A stretch of 46,058 bases of DNA from Candidatus Saccharimonadota bacterium (lineage in GTDB: Bacteria > Patescibacteriota > Saccharimonadia > Saccharimonadales > OFTM59): the NCBI GenBank assembly GCA_029260875.1, contig JAJDCL010000007.1, positions 1-46,058 of the forward strand, read 5' to 3'. The notes under the pieces were generated by a model. It saw only the letters and a list, made by a program, of their open reading frames with translations. It did not search any database and was not told the DNA's origin. Below, in pieces: positions 7,556-17,562 of this stretch. Numbering within the stretch: position 1 is the stretch's first letter; each line of letters starts with the position of its first letter. Position numbers and translations under genes: made by a program.

Positions 7556-8155
7556 GTGAGCGTATTAATACCTACAGTTATAGAGAACGAAGGCCGCACC
7601 GAACGAGCTTATGACATATATTCGCGACTGTTGCGTGATCGTATTATCTTTTTGGGCGACGACGTAAACTCACACACCGCCAATCTAATAGTTGCACAGT
7701 TATTATTCCTAGATAATGAAGATTCAAAAAAAGATATATTTCTATACATAAACAGCCCTGGCGGTAGCGTTTATGATGCCTTGGCGATTTACGACACAAT
7801 GCAACATGTAAAAGCTGATATTCAGACCGTCGGAATTGGTGTGCAGGCCAGTGCTGCTGCCTTCTTATTAAGTAGTGGCACAAAGGGCAAACGTTATCTA
7901 CTGCCAAACTCAGCAGTCATGATCCACCAGCCCTCGAGCGGTACCCGCGGTAAGGTTACGGATCAGGAAATTGACCTCAAAGAAGCACTTAGAGTTAAAG
8001 GGCTTATGCAACAGATTATGGCAAAAAACACTGGTCAAAAAATTAACAAGATTCATCAGGATATGGAACGAGACTTTTGGATGACAGCCGATGAAGCCAA
8101 AAAATACGGCATCGTAGACGCTGTCATAACCACGCCTCCCAGATCAAGAACTTAA
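7556..8155 (+). CDS. clpP: ATP-dependent Clp protease proteolytic subunit
   Basis: Tetradecameric serine protease that degrades proteins unfolded by ClpX or ClpC. The protein has 199 residues, typical length. The catalytic triad is visible: Ser99 in GVQASAAAF, His124 in MIHQPSSG, and Asp173 in MERDFWM. The Gly-rich NSPGGSV oxyanion region is near 66-72. Translation starts at GTG 7556 with no room for a Shine-Dalgarno. A perfect CIRCE element overlaps the promoter, so it probably belongs to the HrcA heat-shock regulon rather than the CtsR regulon used by many Firmicutes. No clpX is adjacent. Confidence 0.96.
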   Translation: MSVLIPTVIENEGRTERAYDIYSRLLRDRIIFLGDDVNSHTANLIVAQLLFLDNEDSKKDIFLYINSPGGSVYDALAIYDTMQHVKADIQTVGIGVQASAAAFLLSSGTKGKRYLLPNSAVMIHQPSSGTRGKVTDQEIDLKEALRVKGLMQQIMAKNTGQKINKIHQDMERDFWMTADEAKKYGIVDAVITTPPRSRT

Positions 8156-8197
8156 CCGCTCATGGTCTGATTGGCACCCCATGCTATATTATTAGAA

Positions 8198-8851
8198 ATG
8201 AATACAGTATTACACCCTTACAGCGATTTTAATCAGGCAGAAAGACTTGAACTTGCCGGACGTTTACATGACCTTGTAAATGATAATCGCGAACTTTTGC
8301 ATACTCGACATCTTCTTGGGGTAATAGCTCGCTATGGCCAGGATGTAGATTTAGCCGAACGTAACATTCGTATAGGTCAGTCAATCAGTGACCAACGAGG
8401 CGTACAACCTTATGCCATAATCGATGAAACAGGAGATGTACAAGGTACCGGATCTGTATACCCAGGATTACCACTAAGAGAACTGAGGTTGCCCGTTCCG
8501 CCTAGGTTCGCTATCAGGGGCATATCTGAACGGATGCCCCGTTACTTTGATTTAGAAATACATGCATGGACAGATAAGAATCATATAGATTTATTGAGCG
8601 CTGCATACACTGAATTGCTGGAGCCTGCGCGAAAGTTCAGAACCTGGCTTAATTTAGAGGTAACATGGACTACAGAGCCGACGCGGACGCCCAAATCAGT
8701 GCATGAAGCGATAGTTTCGGCTGGATTGCGAGAACTAAGAACCAGTCGCTACGATGACAAAGAAAGTAGACATATAGTTCCGCCTCGTTCTGTTTTATAT
8801 GTTGAATATGATCGAATGCATAGAACTACTCACCAGGAACAAAACGCTTGA
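8198..8851 (+). CDS. Hypothetical protein, 217 aa
   Basis: Unrecognised soluble protein of 217 residues. The ATG at 8198 is chosen because TATATT (8185-8190) ends 7 nt before it; an upstream TTG at 8171 would lie before the predicted transcription start. YAIIDETGDVQGTGSVYPG (about 81-99) resembles the central strand-turn of GNAT acetyltransferases, but no acetyl-CoA loop (Q/RxxGxG/A) is evident. The protein is rich in Arg and His. It is a separate unit between clpP and rpoB. A GNAT-like role is only a weak suggestion. Confidence 0.5.
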   Translation: MNTVLHPYSDFNQAERLELAGRLHDLVNDNRELLHTRHLLGVIARYGQDVDLAERNIRIGQSISDQRGVQPYAIIDETGDVQGTGSVYPGLPLRELRLPVPPRFAIRGISERMPRYFDLEIHAWTDKNHIDLLSAAYTELLEPARKFRTWLNLEVTWTTEPTRTPKSVHEAIVSAGLRELRTSRYDDKESRHIVPPRSVLYVEYDRMHRTTHQEQNA

Positions 8852-8876
8852 CAATAGAAAAACATTCGTTCAGACT
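8848..8876 (+). promoter_or_regulatory. Possible rpoBC promoter
   Basis: A perfect -35 box TTGACA (8848-8853) with a weak -10 (CAGACT, 8871-8876) after 17 nt. It overlaps the stop codon of the preceding gene and would give a leader of about 175 nt before rpoB. Confidence 0.3.
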
Positions 8877-9004
8877 CTATCTTAAGAAGTAGTGAACGTT
8901 GGCCTGTGCTGGTTTTTATCACAAGAAAGCACCAAAACTCCCACGTAGTGACCTTCGCACGCAAAATCCTTATCTAAAACAAGTGAAATTTACATCAATA
9001 AATT

Positions 9005-9041
9005 GGGCTTCTTTTGAAATCGCGCGTATCAAAAGCAGCCC
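9005..9041 (+). promoter_or_regulatory. Hairpin in rpoB leader before the ribosome-binding site
   Basis: GGGCT (9005-9009) and TTTTGA (9012-9017) pair with TCAAAA (9029-9034) and AGCCC (9037-9041), with a symmetric 2-nt internal loop. It ends 4 nt before the Shine-Dalgarno (GGGAG, 9046-9050). The rest of the 208-nt gap before rpoB shows no gene. Confidence 0.4.
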
Positions 9042-9059
9042 TAATGGGAGCACAATTTT

Positions 9060-12000
9060 ATGGCAAAAAGCATTGGCGCCAAGGCGAACACCAAAAAGCG
9101 AAGGTTTTTTACAAAAGTTGACGACGTTATTAATTTGCCAAATTTGGTCGACCACCAAAACAAATCGTTTCAGTGGTTTGTAGAAGAGGGCCTTGGCGAA
9201 TTACTGGCGGAAATTAGCCCGATTGACGATTATACAGGCACAAAATTATCACTAAGATTCAAAGATTACCGATTTGAATCTCCTAAAATGACTGAAGCTG
9301 AAGCTCGTGAGAACAACATAAGCTACGACGCACCATTAAAAGCTACAGTTGAACTCACAAACAAGGTTACAGGCGAGGTCAAAGACCAAGAAATCTACCT
9401 TGGGGACTACCCTTGGATGACAGAGCGAGGAACATTTGTTATAAACGGTGCCGAGCGCGTAGTCGTATCGCAACTTATCCGGTCTGCTGGAGTGTTTTTT
9501 GTTGCGGACCAGCATGGGGCTACAAGCCGTTACGGCGCTAAAGTTATACCGGGTAGGGGCGCATGGCTTGAGTTTGAAACCGCAGCGAACGGCGCACTAT
9601 ATGTAAAGATTGATCGTAAGCGAAAAATGCCTGTTTCTACACTTCTTAGAGCGCTAGGTCTAACAGATGCGCAAATGAAGGATGAGTTCAAGCATGTCGA
9701 TCAGGGTAAGGTAAGTTATCTTGAGGCGACCCTTGAGAAGGACCCAAGCCGCGGCGTTAACGACTCTTTGATTGAAGTCTATCGTCGCTTAAGGCCTGGC
9801 GATCTGGCAACCGTTGATAACGCACGCAGTTTGCTTGAAAACATGTTCTATAACTTCAAACGATTTGATTTCAGCCGGGTGGGTCGTTACAAAATCAACA
9901 AGCGCCTTAATATAGATCTGCCCAACACGATTGAAAATCGCGTTATGCGCATTGAAGACTTGGTGGCTATTATCGCCGAGATAATTCGCCTTAACAACAC
10001 CCAGGAGCCGGCTGATGACATAGACAGCCTTGCTAATCGCCGAGTAAAGCTTGTCGGGGAACTTGTGCAGCGTCAGTTCCGAATTGGTCTGCTACGAATG
10101 GAACGTAACACCAAGGATCGTATGTCCATGAGCGAAATTGAGACAGTTTCTCCTGCGCAACTAATCAATGCTCGACCAATTGTTGCAGCAGTGCGAGAGT
10201 TTTTCGCTAGCTCACAACTAAGCCAGTTTATGGATCAAATTAACCCGTTGAGCGAACTGGCTCATAAGCGCCGCTTAAGTTCAATGGGCCCTGGTGGCTT
10301 ATCGCGTGAACGCGCCGGATTTGAGGTGCGCGATGCACACGCTACTCACTATGGACGTATTTGCGCAGTTGAAACACCAGAGGGTGCAAATATCGGCCTG
10401 GTGCTTAACCTCGCTAGCTATGCCCGCATAAATGACTATGGCTTCATCGAGACTCCGTATCGTAAGGTCGTTAACGCTGTTTCGGCCAAGGACGCAGCAG
10501 GACACATCGCCTCCGTTAATCTAGAGGACGAAAAAGGCAAAGTCATAGTAAAAGCTGGAACAAAAATTACTCCTGATTTAGCCAAGAAACTTGCTTTGGT
10601 TAAAAAACAAGTCACTTGGCCCGTCAAAGCAAGAGTAACTAGCGATGTTGTATATCTTGATGCCTCTGGCGAAGAGTCAGCAGTTATCGCAAGCGCGGGC
10701 GAAGCCTTTGATGACGAAGGTTACTTTGTGAATGATCGCGTTAGCGTAAGACGTCGGCTTGTCGCAGGAGAAGCAGATGCTGACGAAGTCACTCACATGG
10801 ACGCTAGCCGAATGCAGATTATCGGCTCATCAGCTTCCTTAATTCCCTTCATTGAGAAGAACTACGTTTACCGAAGTCTTATGGGCAGCAACCAGCAGCG
10901 ACAGGCTGTACCGCTTGTGCGTCCAGTTGCTCCTATAGTTGGCACTGGGCTGGAGAACATCGCGGCCACAAATACTGGTCAGCTTACAGTTGCCCCTGAA
11001 GATGGTGAAGTCGTTCGCTCGTCTGCTGACGAAGTCGTTGTCAAATATAAGTCTGGCACTGTTTCTTACAAACCAATGCACTTTGTGAGAAGCAACGAAG
11101 GCAGTAGCATCAACCAGAAAGTGGTTGTGAACGGTGGCGACTTGGTCAAGAAGGGCGACTCTTTGATTGAGGGTATGTCTATAGCCGACGGCGAGCTTGC
11201 ACTAGGTAAGGATCTGCTAGCTGCATTTATGCCTTGGCACGGATATAACTTTGAGGATGCCATCATTATCTCGCGCAAGATTGTTGAGGACGACACGCTT
11301 ACATCTATACACATAGTTGACTACATGGTAGAAGTCCGCGAAACAAAGCTTGGGCCAGAAATCGTAACACGAGATATCCCAAATGTTTCCGAGGATGCTT
11401 TAAGGCATCTTGACGAAGATGGCATTGTCCGCATTGGGGCAGAGGTGCACCCCGGCGATATTCTAGTGGGCAAGATTACACCTAAGGGAGAGCAAGAGCT
11501 TAGCTCAGAAGAGCGATTGCTTCGCGCTATATTTGGTGAAAAAGCTAAAGAAGTTCGCGATACATCACAAAGAATGAGTAACGGCAAGCACGGCAAAGTA
11601 GTCGGCGTAAAAGTCTTTTCAAGAGCTAACGGTCATGAGCTAAAGGCTGGCGTCATAATGCAGGTGCAGGTGTTTGTTGCGCAGATGCGAAAGATCGCAG
11701 TTGGCGACAAGCTTGGTGGACGTCACGGTAACAAGGGTGTTATTGCTCGAATCCTACCAGTTGAGGATATGCCGTTTACTGAAGACGGTACGCCAGTTGA
11801 TATTGTGTTAAACCCATTAGGTGTACCTTCTCGTATGAACATTGGTCAGTTATTTGAGACGCATCTTGGGATGGCCGCTCGCGCTTTGGGGATGAAAGTT
11901 GCTAGCCCACCGTTTAACGGAGTGTCTACAGATGAGATACACGGGCTGCTGAAGGAAGCTGGCTTGCCAGAAGACGGCAAGCAACAGCTATATGATGGGC

Positions 12001-12626
12001 GTACTGGTGATGCGTTTAAAGAGCGAACAACCGTTGGCTCTATGTACATGATCAAGCTTAATCATATGATTGCAGATAAAATTCACGCTCGTTCTACCGG
12101 CCCATATACGATGGTTACTCAGCAACCACTTGGCGGTAAAGCCCAAAATGGTGGCCAGAGATTTGGAGAGATGGAAGTATGGGCGCTTGAAGCTTATGGC
12201 GCCAGCAATATTCTTCAAGAAATGTTGACCATTAAGTCTGACGATGTTTACGGACGCTCAAAGGCATATGAAGCTATAATTAAGGGAACAGAAATTGTTG
12301 GGCCAAAAATTCCTGAGAGCTTTAATGTTCTTGTTAAAGAGCTTCAAGGTTTGGGACTTAAGGTTGACCTCGTTACGTCAGACCAGCTAGTTGATGCTGA
12401 GGCTGTATTGGCCGAAAACATCAAGGACGAAGCAAAACACCTTGCAGATGTACCGGTACCAGAACCTGCAATATCGGATGTAGATGTGACCGAAGACGCT
12501 GTAGCTGACGAGTTTGTTGTGATGGAGTTGGATGATGACGTGCCAGCAACAACAGTAATTCCTAATGATGATAATGCGGACGACACGGCACTTGTATCAG
12601 ACGATAAAGAAGAGGAGAAAAAATAA
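9060..12626 (+). CDS. rpoB: DNA-directed RNA polymerase subunit beta
   Basis: Second-largest subunit of RNA polymerase; forms one jaw of the active-site cleft. The protein has 1188 residues. The rifampicin-pocket segment is present (SQLSQFMDQINPLSE..HKRRLSSMGPGG, near 390-420); at positions matching E. coli 518 and 533 it has Ile and Met. The C-terminal half has MPWHGYNFEDAIIIS and the GGKAQNGGQRFGEMEVWALEA region used with beta-prime. An acidic tail of about 70 residues rich in Asp, Glu, Val and Pro extends past the usual end. The Shine-Dalgarno GGGAG lies 9 nt before the ATG. No rplJ/rplL precede it. It overlaps rpoC by one base. Confidence 0.98.
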   Translation: MAKSIGAKANTKKRRFFTKVDDVINLPNLVDHQNKSFQWFVEEGLGELLAEISPIDDYTGTKLSLRFKDYRFESPKMTEAEARENNISYDAPLKATVELTNKVTGEVKDQEIYLGDYPWMTERGTFVINGAERVVVSQLIRSAGVFFVADQHGATSRYGAKVIPGRGAWLEFETAANGALYVKIDRKRKMPVSTLLRALGLTDAQMKDEFKHVDQGKVSYLEATLEKDPSRGVNDSLIEVYRRLRPGDLATVDNARSLLENMFYNFKRFDFSRVGRYKINKRLNIDLPNTIENRVMRIEDLVAIIAEIIRLNNTQEPADDIDSLANRRVKLVGELVQRQFRIGLLRMERNTKDRMSMSEIETVSPAQLINARPIVAAVREFFASSQLSQFMDQINPLSELAHKRRLSSMGPGGLSRERAGFEVRDAHATHYGRICAVETPEGANIGLVLNLASYARINDYGFIETPYRKVVNAVSAKDAAGHIASVNLEDEKGKVIVKAGTKITPDLAKKLALVKKQVTWPVKARVTSDVVYLDASGEESAVIASAGEAFDDEGYFVNDRVSVRRRLVAGEADADEVTHMDASRMQIIGSSASLIPFIEKNYVYRSLMGSNQQRQAVPLVRPVAPIVGTGLENIAATNTGQLTVAPEDGEVVRSSADEVVVKYKSGTVSYKPMHFVRSNEGSSINQKVVVNGGDLVKKGDSLIEGMSIADGELALGKDLLAAFMPWHGYNFEDAIIISRKIVEDDTLTSIHIVDYMVEVRETKLGPEIVTRDIPNVSEDALRHLDEDGIVRIGAEVHPGDILVGKITPKGEQELSSEERLLRAIFGEKAKEVRDTSQRMSNGKHGKVVGVKVFSRANGHELKAGVIMQVQVFVAQMRKIAVGDKLGGRHGNKGVIARILPVEDMPFTEDGTPVDIVLNPLGVPSRMNIGQLFETHLGMAARALGMKVASPPFNGVSTDEIHGLLKEAGLPEDGKQQLYDGRTGDAFKERTTVGSMYMIKLNHMIADKIHARSTGPYTMVTQQPLGGKAQNGGQRFGEMEVWALEAYGASNILQEMLTIKSDDVYGRSKAYEAIIKGTEIVGPKIPESFNVLVKELQGLGLKVDLVTSDQLVDAEAVLAENIKDEAKHLADVPVPEPAISDVDVTEDAVADEFVVMELDDDVPATTVIPNDDNADDTALVSDDKEEEKK

Positions 12627-15600
12627 TGTTGCGACGATACGACGTAGGCACTAACATTGCTGATTTTGACGCAGTCCGACTTGCCGTAGCTAGCCCAACC
12701 GACATCCAGGAGTGGAGTTATGGGGAGGTCACCAAGCCCGAAACCATAAACTACCGCACTCAGAAGCCGGAACGAGACGGTCTGTTTTGTGAGCGTATTT
12801 TTGGACCTATAAAAGACATAAACCCGCACGACGCTAAATACAAAGGCGTGCGTTCACGCGAGGCTGCCGTTGATAAAAATGGTGAAATCGTTACGAAGAG
12901 CATTGTTCGTAGAGAGCGTATGGGCCATATTACATTGGCGAGTCCGGTGGCACATATTTGGTTCCTGAAGGGCACACCTTCTGCTGTCGGTCTTTTGCTT
13001 GGCATGACCGTCAAAAACCTTGAGCGCGTTGCGTATTTTGCCAGTTATGTCATTAAAAGTGTTAATACTGAAAAACGCGATAAGATGTTAGCAGATAAAG
13101 AGGCAGAATTTTCAGCTGCCCAGGAGGCAATCAAGTCTCGTTACGAGAAAGAAGCGCAAGCCGAGAGCGCAAACGTTAAAGCTCTTGCCGAAATGCAAAC
13201 CAAAGAAATCGATGACCTGTCTACTGAGTTTGAAACTTTCAAAACGCAACTTGAGTCTTTGGAAAAAATGCGTCTGATAAGTGAGACAGATTATCGTGCT
13301 TTGCCTGATAACGTCCAGAGTATAATAACTGTTGGCATGGGGGGCTCAGCGCTTAAGAGTCTGCTTGAGCAAATTGATCTAGATAAGCTCATCACCGAAC
13401 TGGCAGCAGAGGCAGAGGAAGCTAAGGGTCAGCGTAAAAAGAAGCTTATGAAACGACTGCGTCTGCTTGAAAGCATGCTGCGTGCAGGTATTCGTCCAGA
13501 TAGCATGTGTCTCTCTGTTCTTCCGGTAATTCCTCCGGACCTACGTCCGATGGTTCAATTGACAGGTGGGCGTTTTGCTACATCTGATTTAAACGACCTG
13601 TATCGTCGCGTGATCAATCGTAACAACCGTCTAAAAAAATTAGTCGAACTAAATGCTCCTGAGGTAATTCGTCGCAACGAACAGCGTATGTTACAAGAAG
13701 CCGTAGACGCGTTGATTGACAACAACAACGCGCGATCAGGCCGAGCGGTCGCAGCTACCGGCCAACGTCGCCGGCTAAAAAGTCTGAGTGACATGCTTAA
13801 GGGTAAGCAAGGACGTTTTCGTCAGAACCTACTAGGAAAACGTGTTGACTACTCTGGCCGTTCGGTAATTGTTGCCGGCCCTGAGCTAAAAATATTTGAA
13901 TGCGGACTACCGAAAATGATGGCCCTTGAGCTATTCAAGCCGTTTGTAATCGGATATTTGATAGCTAACGAGCATGCACACAATATTCGTTCTGCAACGC
14001 GCATGATTGAGACTGGCGAAATTGCAGTGTGGGACGCCTTAGATGAAGTAATTAAAGGTAAGTATGTCCTCCTAAACCGCGCTCCATCACTTCACAGACT
14101 GTCAATTCAAGCGTTTCATCCTCGTCTTATTGAAGGCAAGGCAATTCAACTACACCCCTTAGTATGTAAGGGTTTTAACGCTGACTTTGATGGCGACCAA
14201 ATGGCCGTGCATTTACCACTATCAGACGCTGCTCAAGATGAAGCGCGCAACATCATGGCATCAAGCAAGAACTTATTGAAACCAGCTGATGGCTCGCCAA
14301 TTCTACACATCGAGCAAGATATTGTACTGGGCTGCTACTACCTAACATATGACCGCGCTGGCAACATGGAAACAGGCAAAGTTAAAGGCTTGTCTAGTCT
14401 TAATGAGGCGGTTATGGCTCTTGATAACGATTCTATTAAATTGCAAAGTAGAATCCGCATACCCTTCCGTGGAGTAATACGCGAAACAACCTTAGGCAGA
14501 ATTCTTTTTAATGAAATATTCCCTGAAGATTTTCCATTCCAAGATGAGCCTATGACAAAGAAAAAGCTGGGTCGTGTAATGGCGCTGGCCTATCAGAAAT
14601 ATGGCCAAGCAAAAACTGCTGAAATAGCTGATGACCTCAAAGATATAGGCTTCCGCTATGCGACACGTTCTGGAATTTCAATGGGTATGGGCGACTTTAC
14701 TGACATTAAAGGACTAGCCCAACTTACCGATAAGGGTGAGGAGCGTGCAACAGAAATTAGTGAGCAGTTTGACCAGGGATTCATTACAGACGAAGAGAGA
14801 TACCGTCTGACCGTTGAAAACTGGACAGATGTCGTTGCAACCGTACAGAAAGCTTTGTCTGAGCAATTCTCCAAGGAAGACAGCTCAATGTCTATCGCTG
14901 TGGTGTCTGGTGCTCGTGGTAACATCGGTCAGGTTATGACCGCTGTTGGTATGCTTGGTGTGACTACTGATGCGACTGGCCGCGCAATTGAGCTGCCAAT
15001 TCGTTCTAACTATAAGTCTGGCTTAACACCTCTGGAATACTTTACCGCCACCCGTGGAGCACGTAAAGGTATGATTGACACGGCGCTAAAGACCGCCGAT
15101 TCTGGCTACCTAACTCGGCGTTTAGTAGACGTTAGCCAGGATGTCTTTACGATTGAAGAAGAGTGTGAGGACCCTGGATTCCCACTTTACCGTTCCGATG
15201 CGGCAGAAATTGGAGTTACGCTTGCTTCTAGGCTTCAGGGTCGTTTTTCGGCAGAAAAAGTCGGCAAACATATTAAGGCTAACGAGCTCATCACGCCTGA
15301 GATTGCAAAAGCAATTGACGATGATGAGTCGCTCGACGGTGTAAGAATAATGAGCGCACTAAGCTGTACTAATGTTCGGGGAGTTTCTCGTAAGTCCTAT
15401 GGCCTTGACCCGGCCACTGGCGAGCTTGTAGCTATAGCTCATCCGGCTGGCGTAATTGCTGCGCAGAGTATCGGTGAGCCTGGCACTCAGCTAACCCTAA
15501 AGACCTTTCACTCTGGCGGTGTCGCTGGTGAAGATATTACGACTGGTCTGCCTCGTGTTGAGGAGCTGTTTGAAGTTCGTACACCTAAAGGTCAAGCGTT

Positions 15601-16450
15601 CTTAGCAGAGATAAGTGGTGTGATATCAACATGGGAAGAAGGCGATCACTATATTGTGCAGGTCGCAACCGATACCAACGAAAAAGTTGACCTTAAGCTA
15701 GAGGATCGCACACCACAAATCGCTGACGGTACTGATGTGGCGATAGGCGATGTGCTTGCAGCGCATGATAACAGTTCTCAGCCACTCATAGCTCCGATCG
15801 CGGGCAAAGCACATGTGGCCAAGACTAAGATTACAGTGACTCCAAACGGCAAGAGTGTTGTGAAGTATGAAATCCCAGGCTTTAAGCAGGTCGTAGTAAA
15901 GGACGGAGATCAAGTAGTCGCCGGCCAAAGGCTAACGAACGGCTCAATCAATTTGCATGAACTTATGCGCCTTCAAGGTGTAGAGGCAACTCAGCGCTAC
16001 ATAATGAACCAGATTCTTGGAATTTTTGCTTCCCAAGGTCAAAACATTGCCGACAAGCATCTTGAAATAATTGTACGCCAGATGTTTAGCCGAGTTCAGA
16101 TAGAAGAGGCTGGTGATAGTTCGTTCGTGACAGGAGACATTGTCAGCAAATTAGCTGTTGCTGAAGCAAATGAACAATTAGTCAAGGACGGCAAGCAGCC
16201 CGCTAAGATTACTCAGTTGTTACTTGGTATAACAAAGGCTAGCTTGTCTACCGACTCATTCCTAAGCGCTGCATCGTTCCAGGACACAACACGTGTTCTA
16301 ATTGCTGCTGCGACAAGCGGCAAGGTAGACCATCTGTACGGGCTTAAAGAGAATGTCATCCTGGGACGACGGATACCTGTAGGGACCGGCTATAGGGCTA
16401 ACGAACTCCGCGAAGAGGAAGAAGAGATTGCAGAAGCGATAGAAGTATGA
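12626..16450 (+). CDS. rpoC: DNA-directed RNA polymerase subunit beta-prime
   Basis: Largest subunit of RNA polymerase; holds the catalytic Mg in NADFDGD (about residues 513-519). The protein has 1274 residues. The start overlaps the rpoB stop (TAATG), implying translational coupling. A coiled-coil insertion rich in Glu, Lys and Ala lies near 150-215. The N-terminal zinc ribbon, normally CxC..CxxC after FGP.KD, is replaced by a cysteine-free stretch (about 63-90, [11 protein letters not shown]...). In the second zinc site Cys847 and Cys914 remain, but the last two ligands are Ser921 and Ser924 (GVSRKSYG instead of GVCxxCYG). Both sites therefore probably lack zinc. Confidence 0.98.
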   Translation: MLRRYDVGTNIADFDAVRLAVASPTDIQEWSYGEVTKPETINYRTQKPERDGLFCERIFGPIKDINPHDAKYKGVRSREAAVDKNGEIVTKSIVRRERMGHITLASPVAHIWFLKGTPSAVGLLLGMTVKNLERVAYFASYVIKSVNTEKRDKMLADKEAEFSAAQEAIKSRYEKEAQAESANVKALAEMQTKEIDDLSTEFETFKTQLESLEKMRLISETDYRALPDNVQSIITVGMGGSALKSLLEQIDLDKLITELAAEAEEAKGQRKKKLMKRLRLLESMLRAGIRPDSMCLSVLPVIPPDLRPMVQLTGGRFATSDLNDLYRRVINRNNRLKKLVELNAPEVIRRNEQRMLQEAVDALIDNNNARSGRAVAATGQRRRLKSLSDMLKGKQGRFRQNLLGKRVDYSGRSVIVAGPELKIFECGLPKMMALELFKPFVIGYLIANEHAHNIRSATRMIETGEIAVWDALDEVIKGKYVLLNRAPSLHRLSIQAFHPRLIEGKAIQLHPLVCKGFNADFDGDQMAVHLPLSDAAQDEARNIMASSKNLLKPADGSPILHIEQDIVLGCYYLTYDRAGNMETGKVKGLSSLNEAVMALDNDSIKLQSRIRIPFRGVIRETTLGRILFNEIFPEDFPFQDEPMTKKKLGRVMALAYQKYGQAKTAEIADDLKDIGFRYATRSGISMGMGDFTDIKGLAQLTDKGEERATEISEQFDQGFITDEERYRLTVENWTDVVATVQKALSEQFSKEDSSMSIAVVSGARGNIGQVMTAVGMLGVTTDATGRAIELPIRSNYKSGLTPLEYFTATRGARKGMIDTALKTADSGYLTRRLVDVSQDVFTIEEECEDPGFPLYRSDAAEIGVTLASRLQGRFSAEKVGKHIKANELITPEIAKAIDDDESLDGVRIMSALSCTNVRGVSRKSYGLDPATGELVAIAHPAGVIAAQSIGEPGTQLTLKTFHSGGVAGEDITTGLPRVEELFEVRTPKGQAFLAEISGVISTWEEGDHYIVQVATDTNEKVDLKLEDRTPQIADGTDVAIGDVLAAHDNSSQPLIAPIAGKAHVAKTKITVTPNGKSVVKYEIPGFKQVVVKDGDQVVAGQRLTNGSINLHELMRLQGVEATQRYIMNQILGIFASQGQNIADKHLEIIVRQMFSRVQIEEAGDSSFVTGDIVSKLAVAEANEQLVKDGKQPAKITQLLLGITKASLSTDSFLSAASFQDTTRVLIAAATSGKVDHLYGLKENVILGRRIPVGTGYRANELREEEEEIAEAIEV

Positions 16451-16486
16451 TAAAATTTGACAACTTTACCAAAAGTAATCCGAGCA

Positions 16487-16505
16487 CGGGCGAAGGCAAA
16501 GCCCG
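16487..16505 (+). promoter_or_regulatory. Hairpin in rpsL leader
   Basis: CGGGC (16487-16491) pairs with GCCCG (16501-16505). It lies in the 82-nt rpoC-rpsL gap. A TTGACA (16457-16462) precedes it, but no matching -10 box was found. A Shine-Dalgarno (AAGGAG) precedes the rpsL ATG. Confidence 0.3.
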
Positions 16506-16532
16506 AGTAGCGGTAGATTACAAGGAGAACTA

Positions 16533-16946
16533 ATGCCAACGATCAATCAATTGGTGCGTAAATCACGCACTAAAGTAACGAGCAAGTCTAAATCACCAGC
16601 GTTACAGCGCGTTACAAATAATCTAAAAAACCGTAACTATGAAAAACCGGCGCCTTTCAAGCGCGGTGTTTGTGTTAAGGTTACGACTAAGACTCCCAAA
16701 AAGCCTAACTCAGCCCTGCGCAAAGTTGCACGTGTGCGCTTGCAGAATGGTCATGAAGTCTGGGCTTATATCGGTGGCGAAGGCCATAATTTGCAGGAAC
16801 ACGCTGTCGTTTTAGTACGCGGGGGTCGCGTGCCTGACCTTCCCGGTGTACGCTACCACATTGTTCGTGGCTCACTAGACCTTCAAGGCGTCCAAGGCCG
16901 CAAACAAGGCCGCTCATTGTATGGAGCTAAAAAAGATGCGAAATAA
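16533..16946 (+). CDS. rpsL: 30S ribosomal protein S12
   Basis: Decoding-centre protein of the small subunit. The protein has 137 residues, slightly longer than E. coli (124) through both termini. The universally conserved loops are present: [15 protein letters not shown] (about 52-66) and [14 protein letters not shown] (about 97-110), the sites of streptomycin-resistance changes; the wild-type lysine is present in the first loop (KKPNSA). AAGGAG lies a few nt before the ATG. It is the first gene of the str-type cluster rpsL-rpsG-(orphan)-fusA. Confidence 0.97.
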   Translation: MPTINQLVRKSRTKVTSKSKSPALQRVTNNLKNRNYEKPAPFKRGVCVKVTTKTPKKPNSALRKVARVRLQNGHEVWAYIGGEGHNLQEHAVVLVRGGRVPDLPGVRYHIVRGSLDLQGVQGRKQGRSLYGAKKDAK

Positions 16947-17081
16947 TATGGCAAATTTAACATTCACCAATTTCCATTCACCAATTATTTACCAATTTGC
17001 ATTTGTAAAAATGATGGATGGTAAATTTCTGAAGATTGAAAAATGTAAATTGACACATGCAAGTCCGGAAGGAGTTGCGTA
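16947..17081 (+). repeat. AT-rich self-complementary spacer rpsL-rpsG with RBS hairpin
   Basis: The 135-nt gap is built of ATTTACC/CATTCACC-like words on the left and their complements (GGTAAAT, AAATGTAAATTG) on the right, so it can fold as a long imperfect hairpin. It ends in a compact stem (GCAA-g-TCC, loop GGAA, GGA-g-TTGC, 17059-17078) that contains the rpsG Shine-Dalgarno. Related spacers occur before rpsS, rpsH, rplF and rpsE. Confidence 0.6.
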
Positions 17082-17561
17082 ATGCCTCGTAAAGTTACAG
17101 CTTCACTAGTTAGGGAAATCCCTGCTGACCGTATCTATAACAGTGTTATGGTACAGCGATTAATTAACCGCGTTATGTTAGACGGCAAAAAGCAAATTGC
17201 TGAACGTTTAGTTTATAACGGTATGCAAAAAGCTGCCGACAAGCTAAAAGTACAAAATCCATTAGAAGTTTTTGACACAGCTATAAGCCACATCAGGCCA
17301 GCTATGGAAACACGTTCACGCCGTGTAGGTGGTGCCAACTACCAAATTCCGTTTGAAGTAAAAGGCCAACGCCAGAACCACTTAACCATGATGTGGTTTG
17401 TGGCAGCAGCACGCTCACGCAAAGGCATGAGTATGGAAGACCGTATTGCCCTAGAGCTTATCGATGCCTACAACAACGCAGGTACAGCCGTGAAGAAAAA
17501 AGAAGACACGCACAAAATGGCAGAAGCTAATAGGGCCTTCGCCCACTTCGCAAGGTTCTAG
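17082..17561 (+). CDS. rpsG: 30S ribosomal protein S7
   Basis: Primary 16S-binding protein that organises the 30S head and E site. The protein has 159 residues, normal length. It shows the family core: MVQRLINRVMLDGKK (about 23-37), KPxMETRSRRVGG-type loop (IRPAMETRSRRVGGANYQIP, near 72) and the C-terminal HKMAEANRAFAHFRF-like end. Its Shine-Dalgarno (GGAAGGAG) is inside a small hairpin. The next gene follows after one base. Confidence 0.97.
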   Translation: MPRKVTASLVREIPADRIYNSVMVQRLINRVMLDGKKQIAERLVYNGMQKAADKLKVQNPLEVFDTAISHIRPAMETRSRRVGGANYQIPFEVKGQRQNHLTMMWFVAAARSRKGMSMEDRIALELIDAYNNAGTAVKKKEDTHKMAEANRAFAHFARF

Positions 17562-17562
17562 T

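Noticed and set aside
8899-9183. Plus-strand frame overlapping the rpoB start
   Set aside because: It overlaps the first 124 nt of rpoB in another frame, has no ribosome-binding site and no recognisable protein features.
12344-12829. Minus-strand frame across the rpoB-rpoC junction
   Set aside because: Ser/Thr-rich shadow of the acidic RpoB tail; no start signals.
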